From contig CACZAK010000154.1 in NCBI GenBank assembly GCA_902779075.1, positions 1 to 23,285 on the forward strand: a stretch of 23,285 bases of DNA, in the 5' to 3' direction. Shown here in pieces: positions 15,084-22,419 of the stretch; within the stretch, counting starts at the first letter, position 1; every line of letters begins with the position of its first letter. The notes under the pieces were generated by a model that worked only from the letters and a program-made list of their open reading frames with translations, was not told the origin of the DNA and did not search any database. The position numbers and the translations under genes are program-made. The DNA comes from an uncultured bacterium (GTDB lineage Bacteria > Verrucomicrobiota > Kiritimatiellia > RFP12 > UBA1067).

Positions 15084-16961
15084 ATGAAGAACAAGAAAGT
15101 CTTCGGCCTCGCCGTGCTCGCAATGATCCTCGTGATCGTGGGCGCCGCGAACTACATCCTCTCCGCGCTCTCCGCGCGCGTGGACCTCACCGCCGAGCAG
15201 CTCTACACGCTCTCGCCCGGTTCCAAGGCTGCCCTCGCCAAGCTCGACCAGAAGGTCACGCTGAAGTTCTTCTTCAGCGAAAGCGCCAAGGACATGCCCC
15301 CTTCTCTCAAGACCTACGCAGAGCAGGTGCGCGACCTCCTCGGGGAGTACGAGCGCGCCGGCAACGGCAACGTGGTCATCGAGACCTACGACCCGAAACA
15401 GGACTCCGACGAGGAGGAATGGGCCGTCAAGTACGGCATTGAGCCGCAGCAGGCCAACCCCTTCGGCGCGCCGATCTACTTCGGCCTCGTCGTCACGTGC
15501 GGCACGCAGGAGCAGACCATCCCCGGCTTCGACCCGCGCATGGAGTCGACGCTCGAGTACGAGATCACGCGCCACATCACCCGCGCCGTATGGCCGGAGC
15601 GCCCCGTCGTGGGCGTTCTCTCGTCCATCCCCGGCGTGCTGGGCGAGCAGATGAACCCGATGATGATGCAGATGCGTCAGCGTCCCTCGCGCGGCTGGGT
15701 GGCGTTCTCCGAACTGAAGAAGGACTACGACGTGCGCGAGATCGCGAAGGACGCCGAGTCCATCGACCCCGACGTGAAGGCGCTCGTCGTCCTTCACCCC
15801 AAGGACCTCTCGGAGAAGACGCTCTTCGCCATCGACCAGTTCGTGATCAAGGGCGGACGCCTCATCGCGTGCGTCGACCCGTTCAGCTTCAAGGACTTCC
15901 AGGCGAACGCGCAGCAACAGAACCCGATGATGCAGCAGATGGGCGGACAGGCCGGTCCCTCCACCCTCGGCAAGCTCTTCGACACTTGGGGCATCTCCTT
16001 CGACACGAAGAAATGCGTCGCCGACGACAAGGCTGCGGTCCAGATGCGCGGACGCGGCGGCGCCGTCGTGACTGACGCCACCGTGCTCGACCTCGGCAAG
16101 GCGAACTTCGAGAAGGACGTGCTCACCGCGGGAATCTCCCAGATGATATTCCCCTACGCAGGCGCGCTTTCGTTCAAGCCCACTGACGGACTTACCTTCA
16201 CGCCGATCATCTGCACCTCCACCAACAGCGCCTGCCTCGTCGACGCCACATACCTCCAGATGGGCCCCGAGGCGATCCGCGGCCAGATCAATCCAGACGG
16301 CGTGCGCCGCACGCTCGCCGGCCGCCTCACCGGCAAGTTCAAGACCGCGTTCCCGAAGGGACCGGACTGGACCGAAGGCTCCACCAACGCCGTTCCCAAG
16401 GTCGTCGCCGCCAGCGAGAAGGAGAACTCGGTGTTCCTGTTCGCAGACGCCGACTTCCTCTCCGACGACGCCTGCGTGCAGGTGGTCGACACGCTCTTCG
16501 GCCAGCAGGCCGTCCTGCGCGGCGACAACCTCGCCCTATTCGCGAACATCGTCGAGCAGTTCGCCGGACGCGAGGAGCTGATCGGCCTGCGCTCGCGCGG
16601 TCCGTCCGACCGCCCGTTCGAGGTCGTGCGCGAACTCCGCGCCGAGGCGGAGAAGAAGTTCCGCGCCAAGGCCGAGGACCTCCAGAAGAAGTTCAACGAG
16701 ACGAACAAGAAGCTCAACGACCTCCTCCAGGGCAAGCACGGCAAGGACCGCCAGCTCGTCTCGCGCGAGCTCGAAAACGCCATCGGCGAGGCCCGCCGCG
16801 AAAAGGCGAAGACCCAGAAGGAGCTCAAGAACGTCCGCAAGGAGCTGAACGCAGACATCGAGAACCTCGGCTTCAAGCTGAAGGTGATCAACATCTGCCT
16901 CATGCCGTTGCTGGTTATCCTCTTCGGCATCATCCGCGCCCTTTTCCGTCGCAGACGGTAA
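15084..16961 (+). CDS. GldG-like ABC-associated extracytoplasmic protein
   Basis: 625 aa, start ATG with AAAGGA upstream, 16 bases after the permease stop. One transmembrane segment at each end (about 7-30, FGLAVLAMILVIVGAANYIL, and 600-620, INICLMPLLVILFGIIRALF) with a large extracytoplasmic domain between. DLTAEQLYTLSPGSKAALAKL at about 34-54 is the typical opening of the GldG-type domain (Gldg_ABC_transp), followed by the DUF4350-like LVVLHPKDLSEKTLFAIDQFVIKGGRLIACVDPF. Before the last helix is a long charged coiled coil (about 515-598, Glu/Lys-rich). It carries Met/Gln-rich loops (MNPMMMQMRQ; QQQNPMMQQM). Presumed partner of the permease; role in the exporter not established. Confidence 0.87.
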   Translation: MKNKKVFGLAVLAMILVIVGAANYILSALSARVDLTAEQLYTLSPGSKAALAKLDQKVTLKFFFSESAKDMPPSLKTYAEQVRDLLGEYERAGNGNVVIETYDPKQDSDEEEWAVKYGIEPQQANPFGAPIYFGLVVTCGTQEQTIPGFDPRMESTLEYEITRHITRAVWPERPVVGVLSSIPGVLGEQMNPMMMQMRQRPSRGWVAFSELKKDYDVREIAKDAESIDPDVKALVVLHPKDLSEKTLFAIDQFVIKGGRLIACVDPFSFKDFQANAQQQNPMMQQMGGQAGPSTLGKLFDTWGISFDTKKCVADDKAAVQMRGRGGAVVTDATVLDLGKANFEKDVLTAGISQMIFPYAGALSFKPTDGLTFTPIICTSTNSACLVDATYLQMGPEAIRGQINPDGVRRTLAGRLTGKFKTAFPKGPDWTEGSTNAVPKVVAASEKENSVFLFADADFLSDDACVQVVDTLFGQQAVLRGDNLALFANIVEQFAGREELIGLRSRGPSDRPFEVVRELRAEAEKKFRAKAEDLQKKFNETNKKLNDLLQGKHGKDRQLVSRELENAIGEARREKAKTQKELKNVRKELNADIENLGFKLKVINICLMPLLVILFGIIRALFRRRR

Positions 16962-17003
16962 CGGAGCCACGCTGATGATTCAACAATCGCAAAGGAAATA
17001 GAC

Positions 17004-18293
17004 ATGAAAAAACTTTTCTTTCTAGTGATCGTCGCCGCAGCGCTTGTCGGAGCGGCATTCCTGCTCAAGGGCCGTTCGCAAAAGACGCCCAACCTCGTAG
17101 GACGCAAGATCCTCCCAGCCTTCAACGTCTCTGACGTTGCCCGCATGGAGATTGGCGGCACGAAACCCATCACGCTCTCCTCTGCCGAGGGGACGGGATG
17201 GACGGTTGACGCCCTCCACGCCTATCCCGCCGACGCCAACAAGATCAAGGAGGCTCTATTCAAGTTGAAGGAGCTCAAGGCCGGACAGCCAGCCTCCGGC
17301 ATCTCGAACGCCGCCCCCACCACCGTCGTCCTCAAGGACGCCGGTGGCAAGGAGCTTGCGAAGCTCACCATGGGCGAGCAGCACCGCAGCGCGCCGCGTG
17401 GCGAGATGGCCCAGTTCGGAGGAGGCGGCTACCCAGACGGACGCTACGTGACGCTCGAAGGCACGACCGTTGTCGTGAACGACGCGCTCAGTGAATTCGA
17501 CGGCGACCCCAAGAAATGGGTCGACACGAAGATCGGCGGAATCACCGCGAGCGACGTCACGGCTGTCACCTACACTAAAGGCAAGGAGTCCGTCAAGCTC
17601 ACCCGCAAGAACGGTACGTGGAACCTCGAAGGTCTCGGCCCGAAGGAGGAACTCGATACGTCTAAGACGTACTCGCTGGACTCCGCGCTCTCCTACCTGA
17701 ACTTCTCGGACGTCGTCGATCCGAAGAAGACAGAGGCGGAACTCGGATTCGCAACAGGTGCGGTCTACACGGCCACCCTGAAGAACGGCATCACCTACAC
17801 AGCCAAGATCGGCAACAAGATCGGCTCCGACAACGCGTTCAAGGTGTCCGCCGCCTTCAAGGCCGTCGGCACAAACGCCACCGAGAACGCGGCCTGCGAG
17901 AAGACGGTTAAGGACTTCAACGACAACGTCGGAAAGTGGACGTATACGATCTCGTCCTATTCCGCCGAGTCTATGTCCAAGACCCGCAAGGACCTCGTAA
18001 AGGCCAAGGAAGAACCGAAGAAGGAAGAAGCCAAGCCCGCACCCGCTCCGGCACCGAAACCTGCGGCCAAGCCCGCACCCGCTCCGGCACCGAAACCTGC
18101 GGCCAAACCTGCGCCCGCTCCTGCCCCGAAACCTGCGGCCAAACCTGCGCCCGCTCCGGCGGCTAAACCCGCCCCTGCGCCTACGGCCAAACCTGCGGCT
18201 AAACCCGCCCCTGCGCCTACGGCCAAACCTGCGGCTAAACCCGCCCCTGCTCCGGCGGCTAAACCCGCCCCCGCTCCGGCGCCGAAAAAATGA
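17004..18293 (+). CDS. DUF4340 protein with Pro/Ala/Lys repeat tail
   Basis: 429 aa, ATG preceded by AAAGGAAA, 42 bases after gldG. N-terminal membrane anchor (MKKLFFLVIVAAALVGAAFL), then a DUF4340 domain: FNVSDVARMEIGG, WTVDALHAYPADANKIKEALFKLKELKA and repeats of the kind VTAVTYTKGKESVKLTRKNGTWNLEG. DUF4340 proteins nearly always accompany GldG-type transporters, and their function is unknown. From residue 344 to the end the chain is a low-complexity tail of KPAPAPAPKPAA-like units. A cluster of Lys/Glu (KAKEEPKKEEAK) links it to the domain. Such tails span periplasm or bind cell wall, which is inference here. Confidence 0.85.
   Translation: MKKLFFLVIVAAALVGAAFLLKGRSQKTPNLVGRKILPAFNVSDVARMEIGGTKPITLSSAEGTGWTVDALHAYPADANKIKEALFKLKELKAGQPASGISNAAPTTVVLKDAGGKELAKLTMGEQHRSAPRGEMAQFGGGGYPDGRYVTLEGTTVVVNDALSEFDGDPKKWVDTKIGGITASDVTAVTYTKGKESVKLTRKNGTWNLEGLGPKEELDTSKTYSLDSALSYLNFSDVVDPKKTEAELGFATGAVYTATLKNGITYTAKIGNKIGSDNAFKVSAAFKAVGTNATENAACEKTVKDFNDNVGKWTYTISSYSAESMSKTRKDLVKAKEEPKKEEAKPAPAPAPKPAAKPAPAPAPKPAAKPAPAPAPKPAAKPAPAPAAKPAPAPTAKPAAKPAPAPTAKPAAKPAPAPAAKPAPAPAPKK
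18033..18290 (+). repeat. Pro/Ala/Lys-coding tandem repeats
   Basis: Imperfect repeats of 36 bases (12 codons, KPAPAPAPKPAA) at the start, changing to shorter 24-30-base units of KPAPAPTAKPAA type. All lengths are multiples of three, so copy-number change would alter tail length without breaking the frame. Confidence 0.85.
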
Positions 18294-18307
18294 TTCCCCA
18301 ACGGGAG

Positions 18308-18328
18308 AGGCCGCGCTTGTCGCGGCCT
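18308..18328 (+). terminator. GC-rich hairpin after the transporter operon
   Basis: Perfect 8-bp stem AGGCCGCG/CGCGGCCT with loop CTTGT, 14 bases past the operon stop. It has no U-run of its own and precedes the stronger terminator hairpin. Confidence 0.45.
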
Positions 18329-18333
18329 AACGG

Positions 18334-18364
18334 AGAGCCGCCATTTGGCGGCTCTTCTTGTTTT
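18334..18364 (+). terminator. Rho-independent terminator of the Gld-type operon
   Basis: 9-bp perfect stem AGAGCCGCC/GGCGGCTCT with loop ATTT, followed by TCTTGTTTT. A standard intrinsic terminator placed between the operon end and the convergent thioesterase gene. Confidence 0.8.
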
Positions 18365-18440
18365 CGCATTTTCCCTTTTTCGCGTTTTGATTGGCTTACA
18401 TCATTTGAGGTAGTTGCCATCTACCATTGACGCACGTTCG

Positions 18441-18542
18441 TTGCTTTCGCTATTGGGAGTTTTGGAGTCTTGGAGTTATTGAGACATTTTGGAGGTATGC
18501 TCCCAGTCTCCTAAACTCTTAACCTCCCAATAGCGAAAGCAA
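18441..18542. repeat. 102-bp long-inverted-repeat element, copy 2
   Basis: Perfect 19-base terminal inverted repeats, TTGCTTTCGCTATTGGGAG and CTCCCAATAGCGAAAGCAA, with further inner pairing of GGAGT-type blocks. Homologous to 10521-10629. It sits in the gap between two convergent transcription units (18293 and 18562). No coding content. Confidence 0.85.
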
Positions 18543-18561
18543 GAAAGGTTTTGCAACTAGT

Positions 18562-19335
18562 TCACGCAAGCGCCGCCGTGGCTAGAATGGCGCCGTCTGA
18601 CTGGCGACGGATGGCGTGGAGAGTTTTGTCTTCGGCAACGCAAAACTCCGACGCAAGGCTTTCACCCGCCTTCGCCGCCTGCCGGAATACGATATCCATT
18701 TCCATTGGTAGGGCGGTCGCCCCGCGACCGCCGCATTTTACACTTTCCACTTTACACGTTTCACTCTCCAACATCCACTCCACGTAATGCACGTTGTTCA
18801 CATGGTCGTTGAAGTCGAGGTCGCTGTGGCGCGTGAGTATCTCAACGCTTCCATCTACGGACGGTAGGCGCGCGAACTTACCGCCGATGTCGGGCAACTC
18901 GAAATCGGGCGTTCCCGCAGGCACGAGGTCCGCGAACGTTTCAGGCAGCTTCGCGATCTTCTGCGCCGCCATATCTACGTACAGCCATTCAGATGACGCG
19001 CGGAAAAGTTCCGCACCCTTCTCGTCTAACCCCAGAAAACAGCGCTTGGCGATGAGCCGTCCCTTCACGCCGCTCGGCCACGTCCGCACCGTGATCGTCT
19101 CGCCCCACGGCACGTAGCGCTGCACGCTCACCCGCAGACGCGAGAGCATCCATGTGAGCCCTTCACTCTGAAGGGCCTGGATGCCCCAGCCGAGACGCGC
19201 CGCGCTGATTCCCGCCGCCTCCTGCATGTAGTTGCACAGCGTCGGCAACGTAACGTGGTTCGTAATGCCAGCCTCGTACGACCGCACCGTAAACGCCACG
19301 TCCGACGCATTTGCGATTTGTCCATTCATTTCCAT
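18562..19335 (-). CDS. Acyl-ACP thioesterase (FatA/FatB-like)
   Basis: 257 aa from ATG 19335; an ATG two codons later (19329) has a better spaced GAGGA and may be the true start. Two hot-dog domains: the first at about 12-125 (VRSYEAGITNHVTLPTLCNYMQEAA, LTWMLSRLRV, WGETITVRTWP) and the second at 160-257 with SDLDFNDHVNNVHYVEWMLE (171-190). This is the plant FatB-like N-x-HVNN-x-x-Y-x-x-W motif carrying the catalytic Asn and His. It releases free fatty acids from acyl-ACP in the cytoplasm. Residues ~198-209 are encoded by a REP-like palindrome (18707-18737) and are not expected in the family. Its start overlaps the end of the decayed regulator remnant. Confidence 0.85.
   Translation of the reverse strand: MEMNGQIANASDVAFTVRSYEAGITNHVTLPTLCNYMQEAAGISAARLGWGIQALQSEGLTWMLSRLRVSVQRYVPWGETITVRTWPSGVKGRLIAKRCFLGLDEKGAELFRASSEWLYVDMAAQKIAKLPETFADLVPAGTPDFELPDIGGKFARLPSVDGSVEILTRHSDLDFNDHVNNVHYVEWMLESETCKVESVKCGGRGATALPMEMDIVFRQAAKAGESLASEFCVAEDKTLHAIRRQSDGAILATAALA
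18707..18737. repeat. REP-like palindrome inside the thioesterase coding sequence
   Basis: GGTAGGG followed by GGCGGTCGC, CCC, GCGACCGCC and GCATT. These 31 bases are identical to 8621-8651 in the glycosidase gene. It lies between the catalytic HVNN motif and the next strand, and reads through in frame. Confidence 0.85.
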
Positions 19336-19401
19336 TCCTCAATCACCTCCCAATGTCCGCCCTTGTCCGGTCCCACGCGACGGAGCCGTCCCAGTTCTGC
19401 C

Positions 19402-19422
19402 GGTCACGCGGGACGCGTGACC
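19402..19422 (-). repeat. REP palindrome, left copy
   Basis: Arms GGTCACGCG and CGCGTGACC around GGA. Read on the minus strand it is GGTTGGGTCACGCG-TCC-CGCGTGACC, the inverted mate of 19524-19549. Confidence 0.8.
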
Positions 19423-19523
19423 CAACCCACGGCGCATGGCCGTCGGCGCATATCGTGATGAAATACCATGCCGACGACACGTCGATCGACAGCGGCCCGC
19501 GATGGTTCAACCGCTTCCGAGCT
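19423..19523 (-). mobile_element. RAYT (REP-associated Y1 transposase) N-terminal fragment between two REPs
   Basis: Minus-strand translation PARKRLNHRGPLSIDVSSAW followed by YFITICADGHAPWVG matches the conserved start of RAYT proteins (basic start, then a YFITxC strand of the Y1/HUH transposase fold). Only ~35 residues remain: the HUH motif and catalytic tyrosine are absent. An inverted pair of REP palindromes bounds the fragment on both sides. This is a decayed, non-functional element. Confidence 0.65.
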
Positions 19524-19549
19524 GGTAGGGTCACGCGTCCCGCGTGACC
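19524..19549 (+). repeat. REP palindrome, right copy
   Basis: GGTAGGG head overlapping arms GGTCACGCG/CGCGTGACC around TCC. It has the same GGTAGGG-plus-hairpin design as the other REP family at 8621 and 18707, but with a different stem sequence. Confidence 0.8.
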
Positions 19550-19700
19550 GTTATCGTGTCGGCAACCAGCCTCGCTCGTATCTTGTATGGGTACGGTTGT
19601 TGTACGGAATGGCGTCTCGTTGTACGGGTGTTGTACGGGTGTTGTACGGGTTCTGATTTGAGGATGTTTTACAGTATCATTTACAGTATCACCCCCTACG

Positions 19701-19767
19701 TTATTGTCCACTTTATTGTCACCCCTAGCGTTATTGTCCACTTTATTGTCTACTTTATTGTCACCCC
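19701..19767 (-). repeat. Coding-derived tandem repeat (DNKVDN linker)
   Basis: A 30-base period (TTATTGTCCACTTTATTGTC plus ACCCCTAGCG) followed by further ACTTTATTGTC units. On the minus strand it gives repeated GDNKVDN. It belongs to the linker of the decayed regulator. Confidence 0.7.
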
Positions 19768-19914
19768 ATGCTTCTAGATCGATTCTAGACCGATATCCAG
19801 TTTCTAGTTCCGCATTGAAACTTTCTGCCGCATATCGACTTTTCTCCACCGCAATGGTAGTCCCGCCATCTGTGTGGCAAAACGTGATCGCATAACGCCT
19901 CGTCATGTCAACGT

Positions 19915-21495
19915 TCATGGCACGATCTCCCAATGTCCGCCTTTTTTGGGTCCAACACGGCGGATAAAACCCTTTTGTACAAGGGTTGCTGTCGCTTTAC
20001 GAATGGTGGTCTTTGATAATCCCAACTTTGATTCAAGCCCGCGATGCGTCATTGATATATCTTCGCACATAGCTTTATAAACTTGCCTCACCGCTGCCGT
20101 AAGTCCCTGCAAGTCTGCGGTTTCTTTTTGGGGCACTTTTGGGGCACTTCTGGGGCACTTCTGGGGCACTTCTGGGGCACTTCTGGGGCACTTCTGGTCG
20201 GGTTCCGCACCGTTTTCTGGTCGGGTTACAGTACCATTTACAGTATCATTTTCGGTATCATCATCGGTAGTGACGACAATAACTGTCCTATCCGGGTCGT
20301 AGGACTCGGTGATTTTGGGCTCGGCGTAGCCATATTTCTTCCAGAGGCCATGCAGGTTCGCGAGGCCCATTCCAGAACGCTCACCGATATCAACCAACGC
20401 GAAGATGTTGAAGATCGCGGTGTTACGCGCGTCGCTTGTTCCGCCAGCTACGGCAACGGACTTGCTGATGCGCATCGTGCCTGGATTTGAAAAGGTAATC
20501 GTGCGGAAGTGCTTCTCCACGACAATCCCGCGCCGTCCGTGGTAGTCGGCATGAATGAGCGCATTGGCGAGGACTTCGCGTAGGGCTTTGTGTACGGGCG
20601 TGTCGTCGATGCGCGTGATGCCGTCGGCGGCGATCTTGAACGGTATCTTGACGTCCCCGGTCACGCGGTCGTGTATCTTGAAGAAGAAGTCGTAGATGTT
20701 GCCGCTCCATGTCGCATCGTGCGCGGCCACGCGGTCGTTCCAGCGCGTCTCGTTCGACAGCCGCTCGCGGTAGTCGAGAAAGTAGTCGGGCAACACGCGC
20801 ATGATGGTCACGAAGTCGCCGAAGCAGACGAGTCCCGCGAGCGTTGGATGGACTTTCCCGTCCGGACATTGCCTTGCCGCGCCAATCTTCGTGAGAAACT
20901 CATCGTCTGGCAAGTCGTTCCACACATGGCCAACCTTGAAATTGGAGAATCTTCCACGATACCGGCGGATCGTCTCCGCATTCAGATCCGACACCAGCAG
21001 CTCGTCCAGAACGCACATGTCGGCCGTCTCCGCGCACTGGTCGCGGAGCATCGCCTTGACTGCCTCGCGCGAGCAATGGTAGTCACCCTCGCCGTTGCGG
21101 CGGAACGTCCCCTTGAACACGTCCTCGCCGACATACACCGGCCTGGCCTCACGCGGCGCACGCGGCACCTCGATGACGACCACCATCTTGCGGCCGCATT
21201 TCACCGGATAAACGTAATGCCCGAAGAAGATACTGTAGCTGACCTTCTCGGAATTATTCGCAGCAGACCAAAAATCGTCGATCAGCTTGTGCGCGTCGGA
21301 CACGCCCTCGATCGAATACGTCTTGTTCTCCCCCTCGCGGATCCCCAAAATGATCGTCCCGCCGTCCGTGTTGCAGAAAGCGCTGTACGTCTCCCAGAGG
21401 TTGTCGGGCAATTCGGACGACGCACGTTTGAACTCAACGCGCTCGTCTTCCTTTTTTCCGATTAGACTGCGAATATGTGATTCCGTCAATTTCAT
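19915..21495 (-). CDS. AlbA_2/AAA_4 (Schlafen-type) regulator with C-terminal winged helix
   Basis: 526 aa from ATG 21495; a GTG four codons upstream (21507) is possible, and neither has a strong ribosome site. Residues ~1-140 are an AlbA_2 (divergent AAA_4) domain: E-x-x-x-VEFKRA (17-25) and SAFCNTDGGTIILGI (38-52). Residues ~295-405 resemble the GHKL-like ATPase part seen in these proteins (REVLANALIHADY 306-318, ITFSNPG 333-339, GERSGMGL 371-378). A low-complexity linker (411-460) contains two copies of the 11-residue unit KCPRSAPxVPQ. Residues ~465-526 form a winged helix (MTHRGLESKLGLSKTTIRKAT). Members are ATP-dependent transcription regulators or accessory-region proteins, often on mobile DNA; the target is unknown. 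A decayed relative follows directly. Confidence 0.85.
   Translation of the reverse strand: MKLTESHIRSLIGKKEDERVEFKRASSELPDNLWETYSAFCNTDGGTIILGIREGENKTYSIEGVSDAHKLIDDFWSAANNSEKVSYSIFFGHYVYPVKCGRKMVVVIEVPRAPREARPVYVGEDVFKGTFRRNGEGDYHCSREAVKAMLRDQCAETADMCVLDELLVSDLNAETIRRYRGRFSNFKVGHVWNDLPDDEFLTKIGAARQCPDGKVHPTLAGLVCFGDFVTIMRVLPDYFLDYRERLSNETRWNDRVAAHDATWSGNIYDFFFKIHDRVTGDVKIPFKIAADGITRIDDTPVHKALREVLANALIHADYHGRRGIVVEKHFRTITFSNPGTMRISKSVAVAGGTSDARNTAIFNIFALVDIGERSGMGLANLHGLWKKYGYAEPKITESYDPDRTVIVVTTDDDTENDTVNGTVTRPENGAEPDQKCPRSAPEVPQKCPRSAPKVPQKETADLQGLTAAVRQVYKAMCEDISMTHRGLESKLGLSKTTIRKATATLVQKGFIRRVGPKKGGHWEIVP
20126..20197 (-). repeat. 11-bp tandem repeat inside the regulator coding sequence
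   Basis: Six full units of TTTTGGGGCAC or TTCTGGGGCAC (plus strand) and a half unit. Three units make 33 bases, giving the 11-residue protein repeat. Because 11 is not a multiple of three, gain or loss of one unit would shift the frame before the winged-helix domain. Confidence 0.9.
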
Positions 21496-21567
21496 GATTC
21501 CACACACGTGAAAGTCACATCACCTCTAGGAGGGTACCGATAAAATACCTTTCTGCCCGCGACAAGG

Positions 21568-22272
21568 CTATGCGAAACGACGGGAGGCGGCGTTCCAGTT
21601 GAGATGGCCGCCAACGACCGCCTTGACGTAATCGGCGCGGACGTTCTGCCAGTCGAGGTAGTAGGCGTGCTCCCACACGTCCACCACCAGGAGCGGCTTT
21701 ACGCCCGGTCGCACGATCGGCGTCTCAGCGTTGGGCGTGCTTTCCACGGACACCTTCCCGCCCACGGCGACAAGCCACCCCCAGCCGCTGCCAAAGCGCT
21801 TTATGGCCGCATCCGCAAGAGCGTCCTTGCAGGCGTCAAACGAACCGAACTCGGATTCGATCGCCGCGAGCAGCGCAGCTGACGGCGCGCCGCCCTTCCC
21901 CGCAGGCGCGAGCGAGTTCCAGTAGAACGTGTGGTTCCACGTCTGAGCCGCGTTGTTGAAGATCGCCGCATCGCCCCGTGCGGCCGCGGTGCGGATGATT
22001 TCCTCTAACGTACGTCCCTCGTACTGCGTTCCGGCGATGAGTCCGTTCAACGTCTTCACATATCCAGCATGGTGCTTCCCGTAGTGAAACGACACCGTCC
22101 TCGCCGAAATCGTCGGCGCAAGGGCGTCCTCTGCGTAGGGAAGCGCTTCAAGCGTGATTTCCTTCATCTTTGTTTCTCCTTTTGCGGCAATGGCGATTCC
22201 CGACGCGACGGCGCCTGCCGCCACGCCGATGAACCGGCGCCTTGCCATTTTGTTCTGACTTAGCATTTTCAT
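21568..22272 (-). CDS. sodB: Tat-exported Fe-type superoxide dismutase
   Basis: 234 aa from ATG 22272, chosen because GGAGGA sits 6 bases upstream; the longer open frame has no ribosome site. Residues 10-14 (ARRRFIG block) with the hydrophobic run VAAGAVASGIAIAA form a twin-arginine signal, so the folded enzyme is exported. The mature part is a full SOD: metal ligands H63 (SFHYGKHH), H114 (QTWNHTFYW), D198 and H202 (VDVWEHAYYLDW). FNNAAQTWNHTFYWNSL and FGSGWGWLV favour iron over manganese. It converts superoxide to oxygen and peroxide. A superoxide dismutase outside the cytoplasm suggests defence against host or environmental superoxide. Metal use is inferred from motifs only. Confidence 0.92.
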   Translation of the reverse strand: MKMLSQNKMARRRFIGVAAGAVASGIAIAAKGETKMKEITLEALPYAEDALAPTISARTVSFHYGKHHAGYVKTLNGLIAGTQYEGRTLEEIIRTAAARGDAAIFNNAAQTWNHTFYWNSLAPAGKGGAPSAALLAAIESEFGSFDACKDALADAAIKRFGSGWGWLVAVGGKVSVESTPNAETPIVRPGVKPLLVVDVWEHAYYLDWQNVRADYVKAVVGGHLNWNAASRRFA

Positions 22273-22335
22273 AAAAGATCCTCCGCCGTCGGCAGTGCCT
22301 TCTGCGGTTATATTCGCCAATCTCGCGACGGCAAC

Positions 22336-22341
22336 AGTATA
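22336..22341 (-). promoter_or_regulatory. -10 box of the superoxide dismutase gene
   Basis: Minus strand AATGTGGTATACT with TATACT at 22341-22336, about 60 bases before the ATG. The -35 is weak, so this may rely on upstream GTGG contacts. The AATGTGGTATA block is shared with 12086-12081. Confidence 0.45.
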
Positions 22342-22419
22342 CCACATTTTCCCCTGTTCTGCGGCCACAAGACAATCCTCCTGCAAGATCGCGATCAAAC
22401 ACAAAACGGCGCGGGGTAG

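Larger units (their letters stand above)
19326..19918 (-). pseudogene. Decayed second AlbA/AAA_4-type regulator with RAYT/REP insertion
   Basis: Starts with an ATG overlapping the stop of the intact regulator (CCATGA, 4-base overlap). The first ~50 residues (MNVDMTRRYAITFCHTDGG...FNAELETGYRSR) are of unclear origin. Then come linker repeats (DNKVDN units, DTVNDTV) like the intact gene's DTENDTVNGTV linker, and an 11-base repeat (TTGTACGGGTG, 19620-19652) encoding an 11-residue HPYNTRTTPVQ-type unit. The winged-helix region is replaced by a RAYT fragment between REP palindromes. After REP1, in another frame, the end LGRLRRVGPDKGGHWEVIEEWK is plainly homologous to the intact gene's RRVGPKKGGHWEIVP. 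The gene therefore existed and was broken by insertion, deletion and frame change. Confidence 0.65.

Noticed and set aside
15042..15917. 291-codon minus-strand frame.
   Set aside because: Shadow of the gldG-like gene; composition of repeated V/L/H/R/G and no motif.
17957..18301. Minus-strand frame with GAGAGLAAG repeats.
   Set aside because: Antisense of the Pro/Ala/Lys-coding tail; a by-product of the repeat.
19701..19767. Regular short repeats considered as a CRISPR array.
   Set aside because: Units of 11-30 bases without unique spacers, and they translate to a linker peptide like that of the neighbouring gene.
20590..21465. 291-codon plus-strand frame over the regulator.
   Set aside because: Shadow of the AlbA_2/AAA_4 gene.
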